The notes below the pieces were generated by a model, which made no database searches, had not been told where the DNA came from, and was given only the letters and a program-made list of their open reading frames with translations. The position numbers were made by a program, and so were the translations under genes. From NCBI GenBank assembly GCA_021030905.1, contig JAGFMI010000017.1:992001-1056000 (forward strand): a stretch of 64,000 nt of DNA. Reading direction: 5' to 3'. Each line of letters opens with the position of its first letter. Position 1 is the first letter of the stretch. This document shows positions 10,932 to 22,801 of the stretch, piece after piece. This DNA is from Pyrenula massariospora (taxonomy: Eukaryota; Ascomycota; Eurotiomycetes; Pyrenulales; Pyrenulaceae).

Positions 10932-12060
10932 TCACTTGAAAATAGCCATAAGGCTTGATCTTCGCCTCGACCGAACTGCTGAGCCTTCGACATCGTCGTA
11001 GGCTCTATCAGCAGTCTCAGCCTTCCTGGGCCCTAGTAAGACTAGTCTTGATAATCTTTTTCTCAGGCTCCGTCGTTCCTCGTATATACTCCGATCATGC
11101 TCTAACCAGTCTTGTCGGTACTCGCTTGAGTGCTCTTGGCCGTGGACTATAGCTTGCTTCCTACTTCCCAGCCCGGTGCTTAATCGATCGCCATCTAAGA
11201 CGAGCTTTTCGTGAGCCTCGTCAATCTGAAAACTCTGAATCTTTTTCAGACCTTCGCTATGACCGTCCTTTCGAACGTGCGCACGTGGCTGCCTTGACAT
11301 TGACTTTCGATCCTGAACGTCGTGTGGAGGTTCTCCGTTGAGTATGCGCAGGGCTTCTGCACGAGTCGACGTATGCTGATGAGTTTTGTCTAATGTATCA
11401 CCTCTATCTCGAGTAGCTGATTTGGAAGGCGCTTGCTCGCTCTTCCTCCGCCCAGTGCCCACTGTTGCTGTCTTTTCAAAATCGATAGCAGCCGACCGCG
11501 GTCTATACGGCGCCTGAATCGCGGGGCAGTCATCGTTTACCTTTCCAGTTCCACCCTCTACTTTACGCCGCGACAATTTGTCTTGCTGCGCGGACGTCTT
11601 TTGGAATTGGCTGTCAGCTGGTGTTTTCGACTTGAGGTTATCAGACGTGGAATGATGGCTGTCTCGTGTAGCGCTGGCGATTGTTGTTTCGGCTCTTAAT
11701 CCTTGCTGGTATCTTGCTTCCCGTAAACGGCGTGCACGCTTCTGTTGCTGTCTATAAAGCTCTAAGCGCCGGCACAGCTCATTAGGATCGAAATCCCCAG
11801 GATTGAGTGCCTTCGATTGTTGTGGCACTGATTTCTGTAGAGTTAACTTTGGATTCGCTGCCTGTGCGTCTCCCTGGATGCCATGCCAGAGATTAGCAGC
11901 CACATCTTACAAAAAAACAGGAGATTAGACGCAAGAGCACGCACGGATGGGTCTGAGATAGTCATTTTCCTACGGTGATCCGTAAAAGTCTTCTGGATGA
12001 ATGAGATATACCAGTATTCACTAGGCTAGCGCATGCCTGTTTCTTTCGGCAGCGCATCAT
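10932..12060 (-). CDS. Unrecognised basic low-complexity protein (about 340 aa)
   Basis: I do not recognise a family. The main exon is 11905-10932, with an inferred first exon at 12060-12012 (GTATAT donor, leftover base in phase; sum 1023 nt). The main exon has no usable in-frame ATG before residue 200, so an upstream exon is needed; the one proposed gives MMRCRKKQACASLVNT and then VAANLWHGIQGD. The protein is rich in Arg, Lys, Ser and Gln. A helical basic patch (ELCRRLELYRQQQKRARRLR) sits near residue 60, and the C-terminus has YEERRSLRKRLSRLVLLGP and ends RRRSSLMAIFK. There is no signal peptide, membrane segment or known catalytic motif. The composition suggests a nuclear or scaffold protein, but no function can be assigned. 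The first exon is tentative. Confidence 0.6.
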
Positions 12061-13780
12061 TCAAAGATGTGACGGAGATTGAGGTAACAAGCCAAGGGCA
12101 ATCGTGAGGCATGGACGCGCCGCTATATGGACCTATGGCTCCCACAAGCTCTTCACATCTGTTGGCGCCAACTTTGGCATCAACTCGTCCTTGATGGGCA
12201 ACCAAGTGGGGATGACCTTTTGAGCTTGCCATGGACGATGTCGGACCATCACGAGCCCGTGTGGTAGACGCTGGTGCCAATTGTGGGCACGCCAATCTCC
12301 TAGCGTTGAGCTAGGAGCTTGCGGCTTCGGTCTTGCACATCTGGAGGATCTTGCTTAAGTCTCCCCTGCACTCGGGTAAGGTCAGAAGACGTTGAAGAGC
12401 GAAAAACAAGGATCGGTGGCCACGATGGCTGGAAGAAGCAGAGAGGTGTTTTAGTGCTTCAGTCTATTGGGAACTCGTCTCCTGAGATTCTTGACCCCAG
12501 ACTTTACCCGCGGCGATCCCAGAGGCATAAGTGCCAAGCTTAAGGCTGTTTGACGAATACGGCCTGGCCTTTGCGCCTCTCGCCATTCACTTCAAGCCAG
12601 GTTGGGGAGCGGTCCTCCCGCGGGCTCTATCTAGGAGAGCTGTCGACGACTTTCTGCCTCGGTAGGCCTCCGTTGACACGACGAACCGGGGGAATGCTCT
12701 GGAGGAGCGCTACGGGCCCAAGTCGGTTGGGCGTCGTCCGATGAGTACACGATTCTGACTGACAAACGGCTACTTAAGAGCAAGAGGAACTGGTTGGGTC
12801 TCCCTCGATGGCTGAGTCATGCGATTGAGTCCTCGCGCGTCTACGGTTTCGAGTCAGCCCAGCGTAGCGACGACCGGCGCATGCAGACGAAAAGGGAAAG
12901 CTGGCACGTTGGGAGATGCCGAATTCGAAACGCAGTACCTGAGAGGGAGGGGCCATAGGGATGTCGTGCCCATTTGCCATGATGGGCTCCAATGAACACT
13001 CGGTCCGTGGATCGCAAGCCTTCCCGCGAGCGGCCCACGAATAGGCGCACCCCGGGAGCCCCCTGGATCGTGGATGCCAAAGGGCTAATGCGCCCTTCCC
13101 ATCGCGTGGAGGCGAGTCGGAAGCGAACGCGGTGTTTCGCAGCCTTTGCAATTTCACGTTCTTCATGCCCATCTGCCACGTGAAGCTTGGACTCACTTCT
13201 CATGCCATTTTTGGTGGCCTGACGATCGAATCGCATCGGCGAAGATCGCAGGGTCGTTCCCCGTTCCCGATGTCTCCAGGCGGGTTTCCAGGCTCGCTTG
13301 CCAGAACGCTGGGAGCAGCTTTGGCCGTAGAGCGTCCCGGCCGGTGGGCTACCGTACATCGAGAAGTTGGGGCCGAGGGTGCGGACGGGGAGATACGTAG
13401 CCTTTTAATAAAGAGCATCATGCCTCTGCATCTTCATTGTCCCGTGTTGTCGAACTTTCTCTTAGACCCGGTGTGCATCCGCTTCCCCCCCGAGCAGCGT
13501 CGGTAGATTCTCCCGCTCCTGCAGAACATTCAAACGTCTGGCACTGGGGGCCGGATGATGAGTCTGGACCTCAACCACACCGCACGATCCCACAGTTTAT
13601 ATTTTCTTCTTCACCTTCGCTTCATCTCCAGGGCTGGATGTGCGGCATGACACCCTCTGTCTGCTGGTCTGCAGGCTCCGCCCAAACATTGTTTCTCTTC
13701 CTCACCGCGCCATGACGCGACAGACTTACCCATCAGCACGGTTACACCAGCCTTCTATCTCACCCTGAGCCTGCTCACCC
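12061..13780. other. Long divergent intergenic region before the RasGEF gene
   Basis: This 1.7-kb stretch carries open frames on both strands (for example 12774-13359 minus and 13132-13506 plus), but their translations lack family features and overlap each other. It presumably holds the 5' UTRs and promoters of the two divergent genes. CT-rich tracts around 13596-13640 and 13690-13700 look like a typical fungal core promoter just upstream of the RasGEF ATG. Confidence 0.45.
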
Positions 13781-16700
13781 ATGGAATCACGGCGGTCAAA
13801 GAAGACCTACTCTGCCGGCGCTGAGCCTAAAGCCACCCCTACGTCCGAGTCGAAGGAGCGACCAAAGCTCGGGGACCGTAGCAACTCCTCCCCTTCAGTT
13901 GTGCGCCAAAGGAAGAGTCACTCCAAACCCCAGGAAATCAAAACATCGGCCGCCTATGACCGGACCTCGAAAGGGTCTATCCGAGATGACTCTTTCTTTC
14001 GAGCGTATCAATCTCCGCAATCTCTGCGCCTGGCCGACCGGGCCCGCCACGACTCCGGACGTTCTCATGGAGACGAGGTAAGATCCTGCTATCTAAGAGA
14101 ATTTACGAGGCCGCTTCTGGACCTTCGCTGTCGCCAGGTCATATGTGACGAGCGCTGACGCAATGAATTCTCAGCTCACCAAGCATGAAAATGTCCCGTG
14201 TATCAATCTCGTTGTGCTTGGGGCTCAAGGCGTGGGGAAGTCCACTTTTGTTCAGCGCACCTTGGACCTTCGAAGTCTTCCCTTGTCCCGTTACTCGTCC
14301 AAGAAGATGTCTCTGGACGGTGTCATCTACCTTGTGCGACTTCTCGAGGTCTCCATCGAAGAAGTTACTGTTACCGATGATCGCAGAATTCATTGGCCGA
14401 GCAGGGTCAGCGACCGCGACATGCCTTCCGTCGACGGGGCTCTAGTTCTCTACGACGTGACCAATCCCGACAGCATCTCTGGAATCCCTGGTGTTCTACG
14501 TGAGTCGCTTCTTTCATAACTTTGGATATTCCTGCTTTCTCTATAGAAACGTGTAAGAAGTTGGATTGTACAGATCATTTGCTCTTTTATTGAAGCAGTT
14601 CTGACGCCACGTATGGCTGCAGAATCATTGTCCGTCTCGACGATTCCCTCTCTCTTGGTGGCGTGCAAATGCGACAATCCACCTCAGCTCCGTCAAGTGG
14701 CTCCGGGCATTGTTCGACAAGCCAGCTTTGCACTTGGCGGTATTGACGCGGTGCAGACCTCTGCAAACGTTCCCGACAGCCAGAAACGATGTGTCTCGAT
14801 GATTTTACGACAGATTCTGGCGCGATCGTCTGGTCAGTGGTTTCCATCTTCTTTTGACCATGAAGAGCTTAGACTCGCATGCTTCGCATTACAAGTTGCA
14901 CCGGATTTGGCGTATAACTGTGCCAAATACAAGTTTCTGCTGCAGGGGACTTCTCGGCAGAGCCACAAGACCAGCATCTTGAGACGAGTGCTTTTGCCAT
15001 TTGGCCCCCTAGATTCCATTCAAATCCCTGTTCTTTGGTGTTTGCTCCCCACCCTCCCGTTTAGCGCCGTCTGATCCCTGTCGGCTTCTGGAACTTCACT
15101 TGTCGTGGTGTCTCGGCCGTCTATTTGCGATCGCGGTCGCGCTTGTGTTTAGCACCATGCTCACAAACGTGTTGAGTGGCTAATTTGTTGGCAGAGTACT
15201 CTCGCCGGGAACGCTCCAAATCGAAGAGCAAAGCTCGGGCAGAAACAGCAGAAAAGCTACCATCGCCAAGAGTGAGAAAGTCTGAGACTGGCCATCTCCA
15301 ACATCGGCGCGCCTCCTCCGAGGTCCTGCCCGAGGCTTTCCAATCTCCTGTAGCAGAACCGCAGTCGTCCTCGCCTATATTCCCCTCCGAAACGGTTCAC
15401 AGTGAGCGACAGACGATTTCAAATCAGTCACGGCCGCGAACCCCAAATTCGCCGGTGACCGTCGATGTTCAAGTCAGCCGCGCGGTAGAGAATGACCCAC
15501 CACCACCACAGCCAGAGACGCCGCTGACCCCCGGGGACTTGATTGTGGATGGCCCCTTCTCTCCTACCTCTGACCATCAACCTGAAACACCGTTTAGTCA
15601 ACATTCTTACGCTCTAGAGTCAGATCTGCGGCCCAATTCATCTGACTCCCAAGCCCACGACACCTTCCTCGATATGGAAGAGGACAATGATGTCGAATCG
15701 CCCACTGAGACTAAGAAGACCGCAATTCCAGAAATCGAGCATCTGAAACTCTCTCATCCACCAGAAGCTATTGCTGGGTATGCTCTGGACGAACTTGTGG
15801 CTCGCTTATTGTCTATGCCGATGACGAAACATGAAGCAAAATTCATCCCAGTCTTCCTGTGTTTGTATCGCAAGTTTACTACGCCGGCGCAACTGCTCTC
15901 GCTCATCATAGATCGCTTCGACAGTTTGGAAACAAGTCCCGAGGCACAGCTCATCAAGGTTGGGGACCAGCTTCGATACTTGCAAGTTTTGGCCCAGTGG
16001 ACCGCCGATTATCCCACCGACTTCGCTCTACCTGCTAACAAGATTCAATTGACGGCATTTCTTGAGAAATTAGAAAAAAGCCGCATTTTCGCGTATGCAG
16101 CAAAAGAGCTTAAAAGTAACCTCGAACGAAGCACTGACGAGGATGAAGTGGGGTGGATTCTGTCGGACGAGGAGGAACAAGATTCTGTTGGCGTCCCGAT
16201 CTCCAAGGCACTGTCTAATACGAGTGTCCCTTTGACCCGCTCGTCTACGTTGGTAGCGGACAAGGCGTCAACTGAGGATTTGCTGGCTAAGAAATCACAA
16301 CAGTCTTCACAAGAAGATGTGTCGTCCACGCATCATTCAACTGCACCCTCTCAAACATCATCGGGCATCAGCCGTTCTCAGCTGGGTAGTAACTCGACAC
16401 AGTCACTCTCTACTGTTGCACGGAATTACGAAGAGGCTCAGCTCGAAGCGGCTAATCTAGTGGCGGTACCACGTCGACCAGTCTCCAAGGATATCTGGCG
16501 CCGATTCATGGAAGTACCTAATGAAGAGTTTGCTCGTGAGCTTACTCGAATGGATTGGATCATGTACAAGTCTATCCGACCTCGAGATCTAGTCCGGCAT
16601 GTCAGCCTCGCAAGCGCACGGCGAACCCTGAAAGACCAGGCGAGAAAATCAAGGGCCTTGCAGAACGTTGACCGCATGATTAATCACTTCAATCACCTAA

Positions 16701-17383
16701 CACTGTTTGTGGCTGCTATGATTCTTTTCCGCGACAAACCGAAGCATCGAGCCCAAGCTCTTGAGAAGTTTATGAATATATCTTGGAAGTTACGGCAAAT
16801 GAACAACTATAATTCGCTTGGTGCTCTGTTAGCGGGGATCAACAACAGCACAGTGACCCGGTTGGCCGATACATGGGCGCTACTCCCAAGACCAATCACA
16901 AAAGAATTCATGCGATTGAACATCCTTATGGGAAGCGGCAAGTCGCATTTCGCGTACCGGCTGGCGTGGGAAAATAGCTTCGGCGAAAGAATTCCTTTTA
17001 TTCCGTTACACCGAAGAGACTTGGTCGCTGCAGAGGATGGTAATAGGACGAATGTAGGTCCAAATGGTGACAGAATCAATTGGAAGAAATTTGAGATCAT
17101 GGGCGACGTCATCATTGGGATACAGAAGAGTCAGGAGAAGGCATATACGTTCGGGCCGGGTAATCAGGAGGTGGCTTGGCTAGTGCTAGAGACCAAGCTG
17201 TTGGCCGGAGACGAAGTGAGTTGCCTGCGATCCATCAGCAATTGCGTGTCAGAGCTGACACCTTGGTTCTAGGATTCCATTGATCCATACCAAGAGCTTC
17301 ATGAACGTAGCGTTGCTGTGGAGTCGTCCAAAGGCGGCTCTGATTCACAGCGGAGGAAACTGAATGATTGGTTTAAGCGGTAG
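13781..17383 (+). CDS. Ras guanine-nucleotide exchange factor with N-terminal Ras-like G domain (995 aa)
   Basis: This is a predicted activator of Ras-family GTPases that itself carries a GTPase-like domain. Exons are 13781-14077, 14175-14499, 14599-14832, 15195-17215 and 17273-17383 (2988 nt). Residues 1-99 are basic and disordered. A P-loop GAQGVGKST lies at about 115-123, a G4-like CKCD at 230-233 and a G5-like TSA further on, but no DxxG switch-II motif is visible where it should be. Residues 287-470 are Ser/Pro-rich. The RasGEF_N (REM) domain starts near 478 (IAGYALDELVARLLSMPMTK). The catalytic RasGEF domain runs from about 720 to 960 (RELTRMDWIMYKSIRPRDL, NHFNHLTLFVAAMIL, NNYNSLGALLAGINN). 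The third intron is 362 bp, much longer than its neighbours, and could hide a small exon. The terminal exon ends KLNDWFKR. Confidence 0.9.
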
Positions 17384-18004
17384 ACTATTGAGTTTATGGG
17401 GTGTAGACAGGCGCATCTACGGGGAAATCGTTCCGAAGCTGAATCGACTTCAACCAAGATACATACGGAAGGCTTGCATGGGAGTCGGATGCATCAAATC
17501 AGGCGATTTGGCTTAAGGGCAACTCTGGCGTTGCATTATGTGCTTCGAAAAAGGAGTTTTAAGGGCGATTCTGACGCCATGATACCAATTGCGGCCAGAA
17601 GCGTCGTGCACTGGCGCCAGACGTCTTGAGAATTCTTGTATTTATACCGTTTCTCACCGGGATAGCTTGTCCCAAATCTTTCCTTTGAAAAATGCATGCA
17701 AGTGTGGAAGGATGAAGGCCGGTGGGCTTGATATGACATCAACACCTCGATCTTGTGCCAGCACGCGTATGCAGGAACGGCAGCAAATCTTGATCGGTCT
17801 CTGGGTAGCGCCGAGAAGTAGGCCGGCTGGCTTGGGGACCAAGCAGCTTCGAGCTTTATAGATGGGTCTTGAGGCTGTCTCTGAACATCTCTGTTTGACA
17901 AGGTAAGGGAACCCAGGTCCTTATTGCCTGTAGATTCGCTGTCTACTTCTTTCTATTCGCACTTTGAGTCGTCATCCCCGCAAGTAGTCTGGTGTGGCGT
18001 CGAA
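17384..18004. other. Intergenic region
   Basis: This is 3' flank of the RasGEF gene and promoter of KES1. A minus-strand frame at 17536-17901 has no recognisable features. I see no RNA gene or repeat. Confidence 0.45.
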
Positions 18005-19506
18005 ATGTCTGATTTATCTCAGAACAGATCCGCGCTCAAAGATTTTCTAGGCGTACGTTACTTTGTCTTTGCTCTCCCTGTACATAAGTCGTTAGTGACT
18101 ACGATCGGGTACCTTCGAGTGCATTCATTCATCGTCATCCTTTCGATTTCTACATTACCTGTTCCTACTTAATTGTTTCAAATTCTTGAAATGAACGCGA
18201 GCTTCATACGTCAGATATGCTAATCACACGGCTGACTCGTAGTCTATTGCAACGATAAGAGGTGATCTCTCTAATATCACAGCCCCACCCTTCGTTCTCG
18301 CCAACAAATCCGCCGTTGAGTTTCCGGCGTACTGGGCCGAACACCCCGCTATCTTCGTCGCACCGGCCAAGGAAAAAAATCCTCAGAAGCGGGCCTTGCT
18401 CGTGCTGAAATGGTTCCTGTCGGCGTTGAAGCAGCAACAGTACGCAGGGCGGGATGAGAAAGAAGGGGTCAAGAAGCCGTTGAATGCATTTCTTGGAGAG
18501 CTCTTTCTGGCGAGGTGGAATGATGAAGGGCGAACAGGGACGACACAATTGGTGAGTGAGCAAGTCAGGTAGGTAATCTCACCTTCATAAGCATGCTGGG
18601 GCACTGGCTGGAACTTCTGACTGATGTGGAACGCTGTGTGCAGTCATCACCCGCCAGTGACGGCGTGTTATTTGTGGAACGATATGCATGGCGTCCGGGT
18701 CTGTGATTTCAACGTGATTCCTCTTACTAGATCTGTACTAATCGAGCATACTGCGGTAGGCTGAAGGCTATACCTGCCAAGAAGTTACATTTTCTGGCTC
18801 TGTCAATGTCGCTCAGATCGGGCACGCAATACTGCATTTGGATGCATACGATGAGGACTATCTCGTTCCCCTTCCTTCAATAAAAGTATCCGGTATCTTA
18901 ACTGGTACTCCTTATCCTGAGCTCAAGGGTACATATGAAATTCCTTCATCTAACGGCTTCATATCCGAAATTGAATTTTCAGGCAAGAAACTCTTCACGG
19001 GAAAGAAAAATGCATTTAGTGCTTCACTTTACCGTGAAGGAGATCCTAAAAATCCCATCTACACCGTAGAAGGCCAGTGGAATGACAAGTTCACCATCCA
19101 TGATGTTGCGTCAAAATCCGACCTGGAAACGTATGACGTTAATTCTCCTGCCGATGTGCGGATGTCAATTGCTCCAATTGAGGAACAAGATCCCTGGGAG
19201 ACGCGTAAAGCGTGGTCTGGTGTCATTTCCGCGATGGAGAGAGGTGATATGAAGGGCATTAGCGACGAGAAGAACAAAGTTGAGCAGGCGCAGAGAGAAA
19301 TGCGGAAGCGAGAGCAGGCGGAGGGTAAGGAGTGGAGGCAGGTATTTTTTCGGAAGGAGGAGGAACATCCGGTGGCTGAAAGGCTCGCGAAGATGGTAGG
19401 GACAGAGCTGCAAAAGGAGAAGACTGTCGGCGTATGGAGAGTGGATGGGGAAAAGGTGAGGGATAGGGAGAAACCACTGCATGGGCAACTGACGCCGCTT
19501 GGGTAG
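18005..19506 (+). CDS. KES1: Oxysterol-binding protein homologue, Kes1/Osh4 type (391 aa)
   Basis: The protein exchanges sterol and phosphatidylinositol-4-phosphate between membranes. Exons are 18005-18052, 18243-18568, 18644-18698 and 18760-19506. The short form without PH or ankyrin domains matches Kes1/Osh4. Visible family motifs are the lid-like N-terminus (SALKDFLG, SIATIRGDLSNITAPPFVL), EFPAYWAEHPAIF, KKPLNAFLGELF, and the signature EQVSHHPPVTA at about residues 122-132, split by intron 2. The sterol-pocket region IEFSGKKLFTGKKNAF and the PI4P-site WETRKAWSGV segment are also present. The C-terminal segment (ISDEKNKVEQAQREMRKREQ) is the expected helix, and the very end is shorter than in yeast. 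The first intron is 190 bp and lies after codon 16, as is common when the lid is encoded separately. Confidence 0.94.
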
Positions 19507-19947
19507 ATAGAGTTAGATAGGTTCAAGAGGACCAACTATACTATTCGCTGTGTCGAAATTGATCACGTTCCGTCAGAATGGATGCTCGTCATTATGATAT
19601 TTGATGCAGTGTCAGAATAGTTGGAAGCTGTCCGATAAGATGCAACCGCTCAATTGCTGTTGCTGTCGCTGACAAAAAATTCCCCATGGTCACGACTGTC
19701 TAGATTGGGAGATTCCGGAACGCCCGAGGTCGCTGAACTCTCAACATTGGCCCCAGAAAACACTCTCTAGCCATCTTGAAGATCGTGATGTCAACATTTT
19801 GCCTGCCCTGTCTTGGGTTGACGCACCTTTTAGAATTTACGACGAGATACAACTTACACTGATGACTTTCTTCAAAGCGTTAAAGGAGGCTAGCAGACAG
19901 AAGGAAAATTGTTGGGCTTCTACAGACGTCCCCACAAAAGCGACCGT
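19507..19947. other. Intergenic region
   Basis: This is 441 bases between KES1 and the F-box-like gene. I see no coding exon, RNA gene or repeat. Confidence 0.5.
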
Positions 19948-20778
19948 ATGATGGCGATGCCTAATCATGGATTCTTAAAACTTCCTGTCGAGATACGTCT
20001 AAAAATTTATCGATTGCTCCTCACGAATGGCGCGCTTCGTAAAAAGGGGCCAGTTGGTACGGTCAATCTCGACTTGAATGTGCCCCCTAGTTCTATCGGC
20101 AATAGTCTTTATCCGGCGATCATGAGATGTTCAAAGCTCGTCTATCAAGAATCTTTGCCCGTTTTGTACGAAAGTAACTGCCTCGCACTTTGCTGCGGCC
20201 CGCACGGCGAACCTCAGCTGCAGAATTGTACCAAACATGCGCTCTCCCTGATGAGTGAAATGCACCTCCACTTCGAAGATACTCGAAATTCTGTTTCACA
20301 CGGCCCAAACTGGCTTTTCGCTCTGACCAACTGCCCGAATCTTAAACATTTGAAGCTAGTTCTCGACGACATACACGCAGAAAAGGGCCACATCAATGCT
20401 CTTCGAAACCTTCTCGCTCGGGTTTTGCCTCTGCACGCAGACGAGTTGAAGAACGCATGCTACTCAATCTATGTCACATGCCGGTGGAAGGATCTGCCTC
20501 GACAAGGAGACCGACAAGCTCCAGCAAACATTGTAGTCAGCTTGTACGAGAAGCTCGATCGATTTCTTCTACTTGAGGATATCGTTCGTGCGCCCAAGTC
20601 TCTGTTACGTCTACAAAGGGTTCAAATCCAATGTGAGCTGCCAGTAAATCAGATTGATGCTCTACAGAAGTTCAGACTGTATGGATATGGGTTTTCCAAG
20701 GTTGATGGCATCTCTGGTGAGAGGTTGCCTAACCCGGAGACCGTATTGCAATGGATGCCTCAAGATATCGCAAGCTAA
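19948..20778 (+). CDS. F-box-like domain protein (276 aa)
   Basis: This single-exon gene encodes a fungal F-box-like protein. The open frame extends upstream, but the first ATG is at 19948 (MMAMPNHGF). The motif FLKLPVEIRLKIYRLLL at about residues 9-25 is the degenerate F-box seen in large fungal-specific families, often followed by a helical repeat body. The rest is compatible: RCSKLVYQESLPVLYESNCL is the usual second conserved block. Family members are thought to bind Skp1 and act in ubiquitin ligases, but the substrate of this one is unknown. There is no signal peptide or membrane segment. These families are often lineage-specific, so an ortholog in distant fungi may be missing. Confidence 0.8.
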   Translation: MMAMPNHGFLKLPVEIRLKIYRLLLTNGALRKKGPVGTVNLDLNVPPSSIGNSLYPAIMRCSKLVYQESLPVLYESNCLALCCGPHGEPQLQNCTKHALSLMSEMHLHFEDTRNSVSHGPNWLFALTNCPNLKHLKLVLDDIHAEKGHINALRNLLARVLPLHADELKNACYSIYVTCRWKDLPRQGDRQAPANIVVSLYEKLDRFLLLEDIVRAPKSLLRLQRVQIQCELPVNQIDALQKFRLYGYGFSKVDGISGERLPNPETVLQWMPQDIAS

Positions 20779-22801
20779 ACTGTGCTCCAACGAGAAGGCT
20801 AATAGGTCTTCTTGTGTTTGAGTGTGGTGTATGTGCAATACGAGATGCAACGCCTCGGGAGTTTGGGGGTTTGGGTGCCTACAACATTTTGCCTGACCGC
20901 CAGCCTCGATCCTACCGACTGATCTACCGCGGGACTGCTATAGGAATCTCGTGGAACGGTACGGCCACCGGAGAGAGTTGTTGGCATTGATATCTTGGTG
21001 GAGGTAGTCAATGGTGACCGCAAGCCACAAAATGCAGGGCCATGTCCCGATGCAAAATAGATGGTGGTAGAGTGGCTCCCTAAATGGCTCGTTGAACAAG
21101 GTGCACCAACGGCATTTCGTAAGTGGCAGACTTAGGGGGTAAGAAGAGACGCAGTGAAGAAGGAGGCAAACAAGTATGCAAAGAATATACCTCAGAAGCG
21201 TCTGGGTCGCTCGGGTCACAAAATAAGCAAGAAAAGACGTGAGTATCATTCTTGATATTAGTCCCCGCAACTCCATAGCATAACAAGGCTTTGTGTATTG
21301 TCCAGCTCGAGTTGATAGTTGCATTTAAGGGCAGTGGTTTGAAACCAGCACGATGTGAATGTTAGGTCTGTCGCACATATCTGATGCATAAAGCCTGTGA
21401 AACCTAGGATATCGGACGAAATCCGCCCGTAGTCAAATATCCGCTCATCTGATAGACAAAAGTTATACGTTAGGTACTGTCGCGCCGGTAACGTTAATGA
21501 ATTGCATGGTCCTGTGCTTGAAGAGATCAACACCTAAAAGCATGGCCGGACACCCATCCATGATGAATAAAGGGGAAGATTTAGACTTCTTTGGGTTGCA
21601 CAGATGAAGGAGGAATATTCCCAAGTAAGGAAGAAGACGGATCGCGTGTCGAGGTGTGCCCCACCGATTGTTCCTAAAGCTAGGCCTGTATTTGGGTAGA
21701 GGATGCTGCCGCGTCTACGTAACATAATTGTTCTTGATGCCTTTCAAATAGGAAAATGCCAAGGCCCGAGTATTCGGCTTTGCCGTAGAGAAGTCTGTGG
21801 GAGTCGTCACAAAACCGCTTGGTGGCCTGGTTTGGGGTATCTTTGGTGGAGCAACTGTCCGTCTCTTTCGTCGCACATTTTAACCTTTATTCAGAGTCTT
21901 GCGTGGTATATCGTGGCTTAGCAGACATCGGGGACACCATGGATCTTGATCTTGCGATCAATACTCTTGTCATGACGCCGTTGAATGCTGGATTGAGACG
22001 GATGGATATGGATGCCATTTCGTCGATTGTATCCACGCACCATGTGCCACTAATGCCACGGCGTCGCTTCTCTCCGTTGGACGAGTCTCTGCGGTTGGGG
22101 CCAACATTGGTAACCACACCAGAGCACGATGTCGAGAGTCTGATGATTAAGTAGATTCCTGTCTCACTTCCTTGTAAAACGATAACATCAGGATGATTTA
22201 TGGACGATGCACAAGACTGCCACTAGGGATGCCCGGCAACGCCCCCGAACATGGATGGAGGAAGCGGGGGGAGACGCTGAGCCCTGCCACTCTCCACAGC
22301 CTCGCCTCCTCGTCTCATCTTCCGTCTCTCTGGCCACGCCCTACTAGTAGAAACTCAACTGTCACGAATCCGCTGTTCTCTCGTTAACTCATCTAGAAGA
22401 TATTCTCATTCCACCCAATCTTTACCGTCCTTCCCTCCCCTCTGGAATCGCGGGCCTTTCTCCATCTCCCTCGATCCTCCCGACCGTTCGCGCCGGCAGC
22501 CAAGCCCGTGGTGATCCCGGAGACCAAGACAGGATTACGCGGACATTGGAACATCAAGCGCTGCCAGAACCACACAATTGCACAGCCTCAACGGTGTGCT
22601 GTCTGATCTGTGGAGGAATTGAGACTCCATCTTCTTGGCAGACTATCGGTGACAAGCACGACATGACCTCAAATTGCTCTTTTCCCTCATTCATCACACC
22701 ATACTGATCCTCACTACTCCTTCTGCCGCCACCGTCCGTCCTGCGTTCCTTCGGTGGCTACATCGCGAGTGTTCGCTGTCGTGACACATCTCCCTCGAGT
22801 T
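20779..22801. other. Gene-poor region with a possible micro-gene
   Basis: Two kilobases lie between the F-box-like gene and the ADAM gene. The only coding candidate I can support is the small spliced frame at 21604-21883, listed separately. Hydrophobic minus-strand frames at 20938-21533 have no family features and no splice logic. The last 400 bases are CT-rich promoter-like sequence for the ADAM gene. Confidence 0.45.
21604..21883 (+). CDS. Possible 50-residue membrane micro-protein (two exons)
   Basis: This is a tentative small gene. The frame 21604-21624 (MKEEYSQ) ends at a strong GTAAGG donor and joins in phase, across a 127-bp intron ending TTTCAAATAG, to 21752-21883. The second exon encodes ENAKARVFGFAVEKSVGVVT, then KPLGGLVWGIFGGATVRLFRRTF and a stop. 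The sequence has a basic end and one glycine-zipper-like hydrophobic stretch, as in small membrane or mitochondrial subunits. No family is recognised. The second exon reads like protein; the first exon and start are guesses. It could instead be the last exon of a longer gene or chance. Confidence 0.25.

Noticed and set aside
12774-13506. Several frames of 120-170 codons on both strands
   Set aside because: They overlap each other on both strands, are Arg/Ser/Pro-heavy as expected for GC-rich non-coding DNA, and none has family features or phase-matched partners.
17536-17901. 121-codon minus-strand frame between the RasGEF gene and KES1
   Set aside because: No family features, no splice partner, and it lies where 3' and 5' UTRs are expected.
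20938-21533. Hydrophobic minus-strand frames that might encode a membrane protein
   Set aside because: The two frames do not join in phase at a plausible splice site, and the hydrophobicity follows from T-rich sequence.
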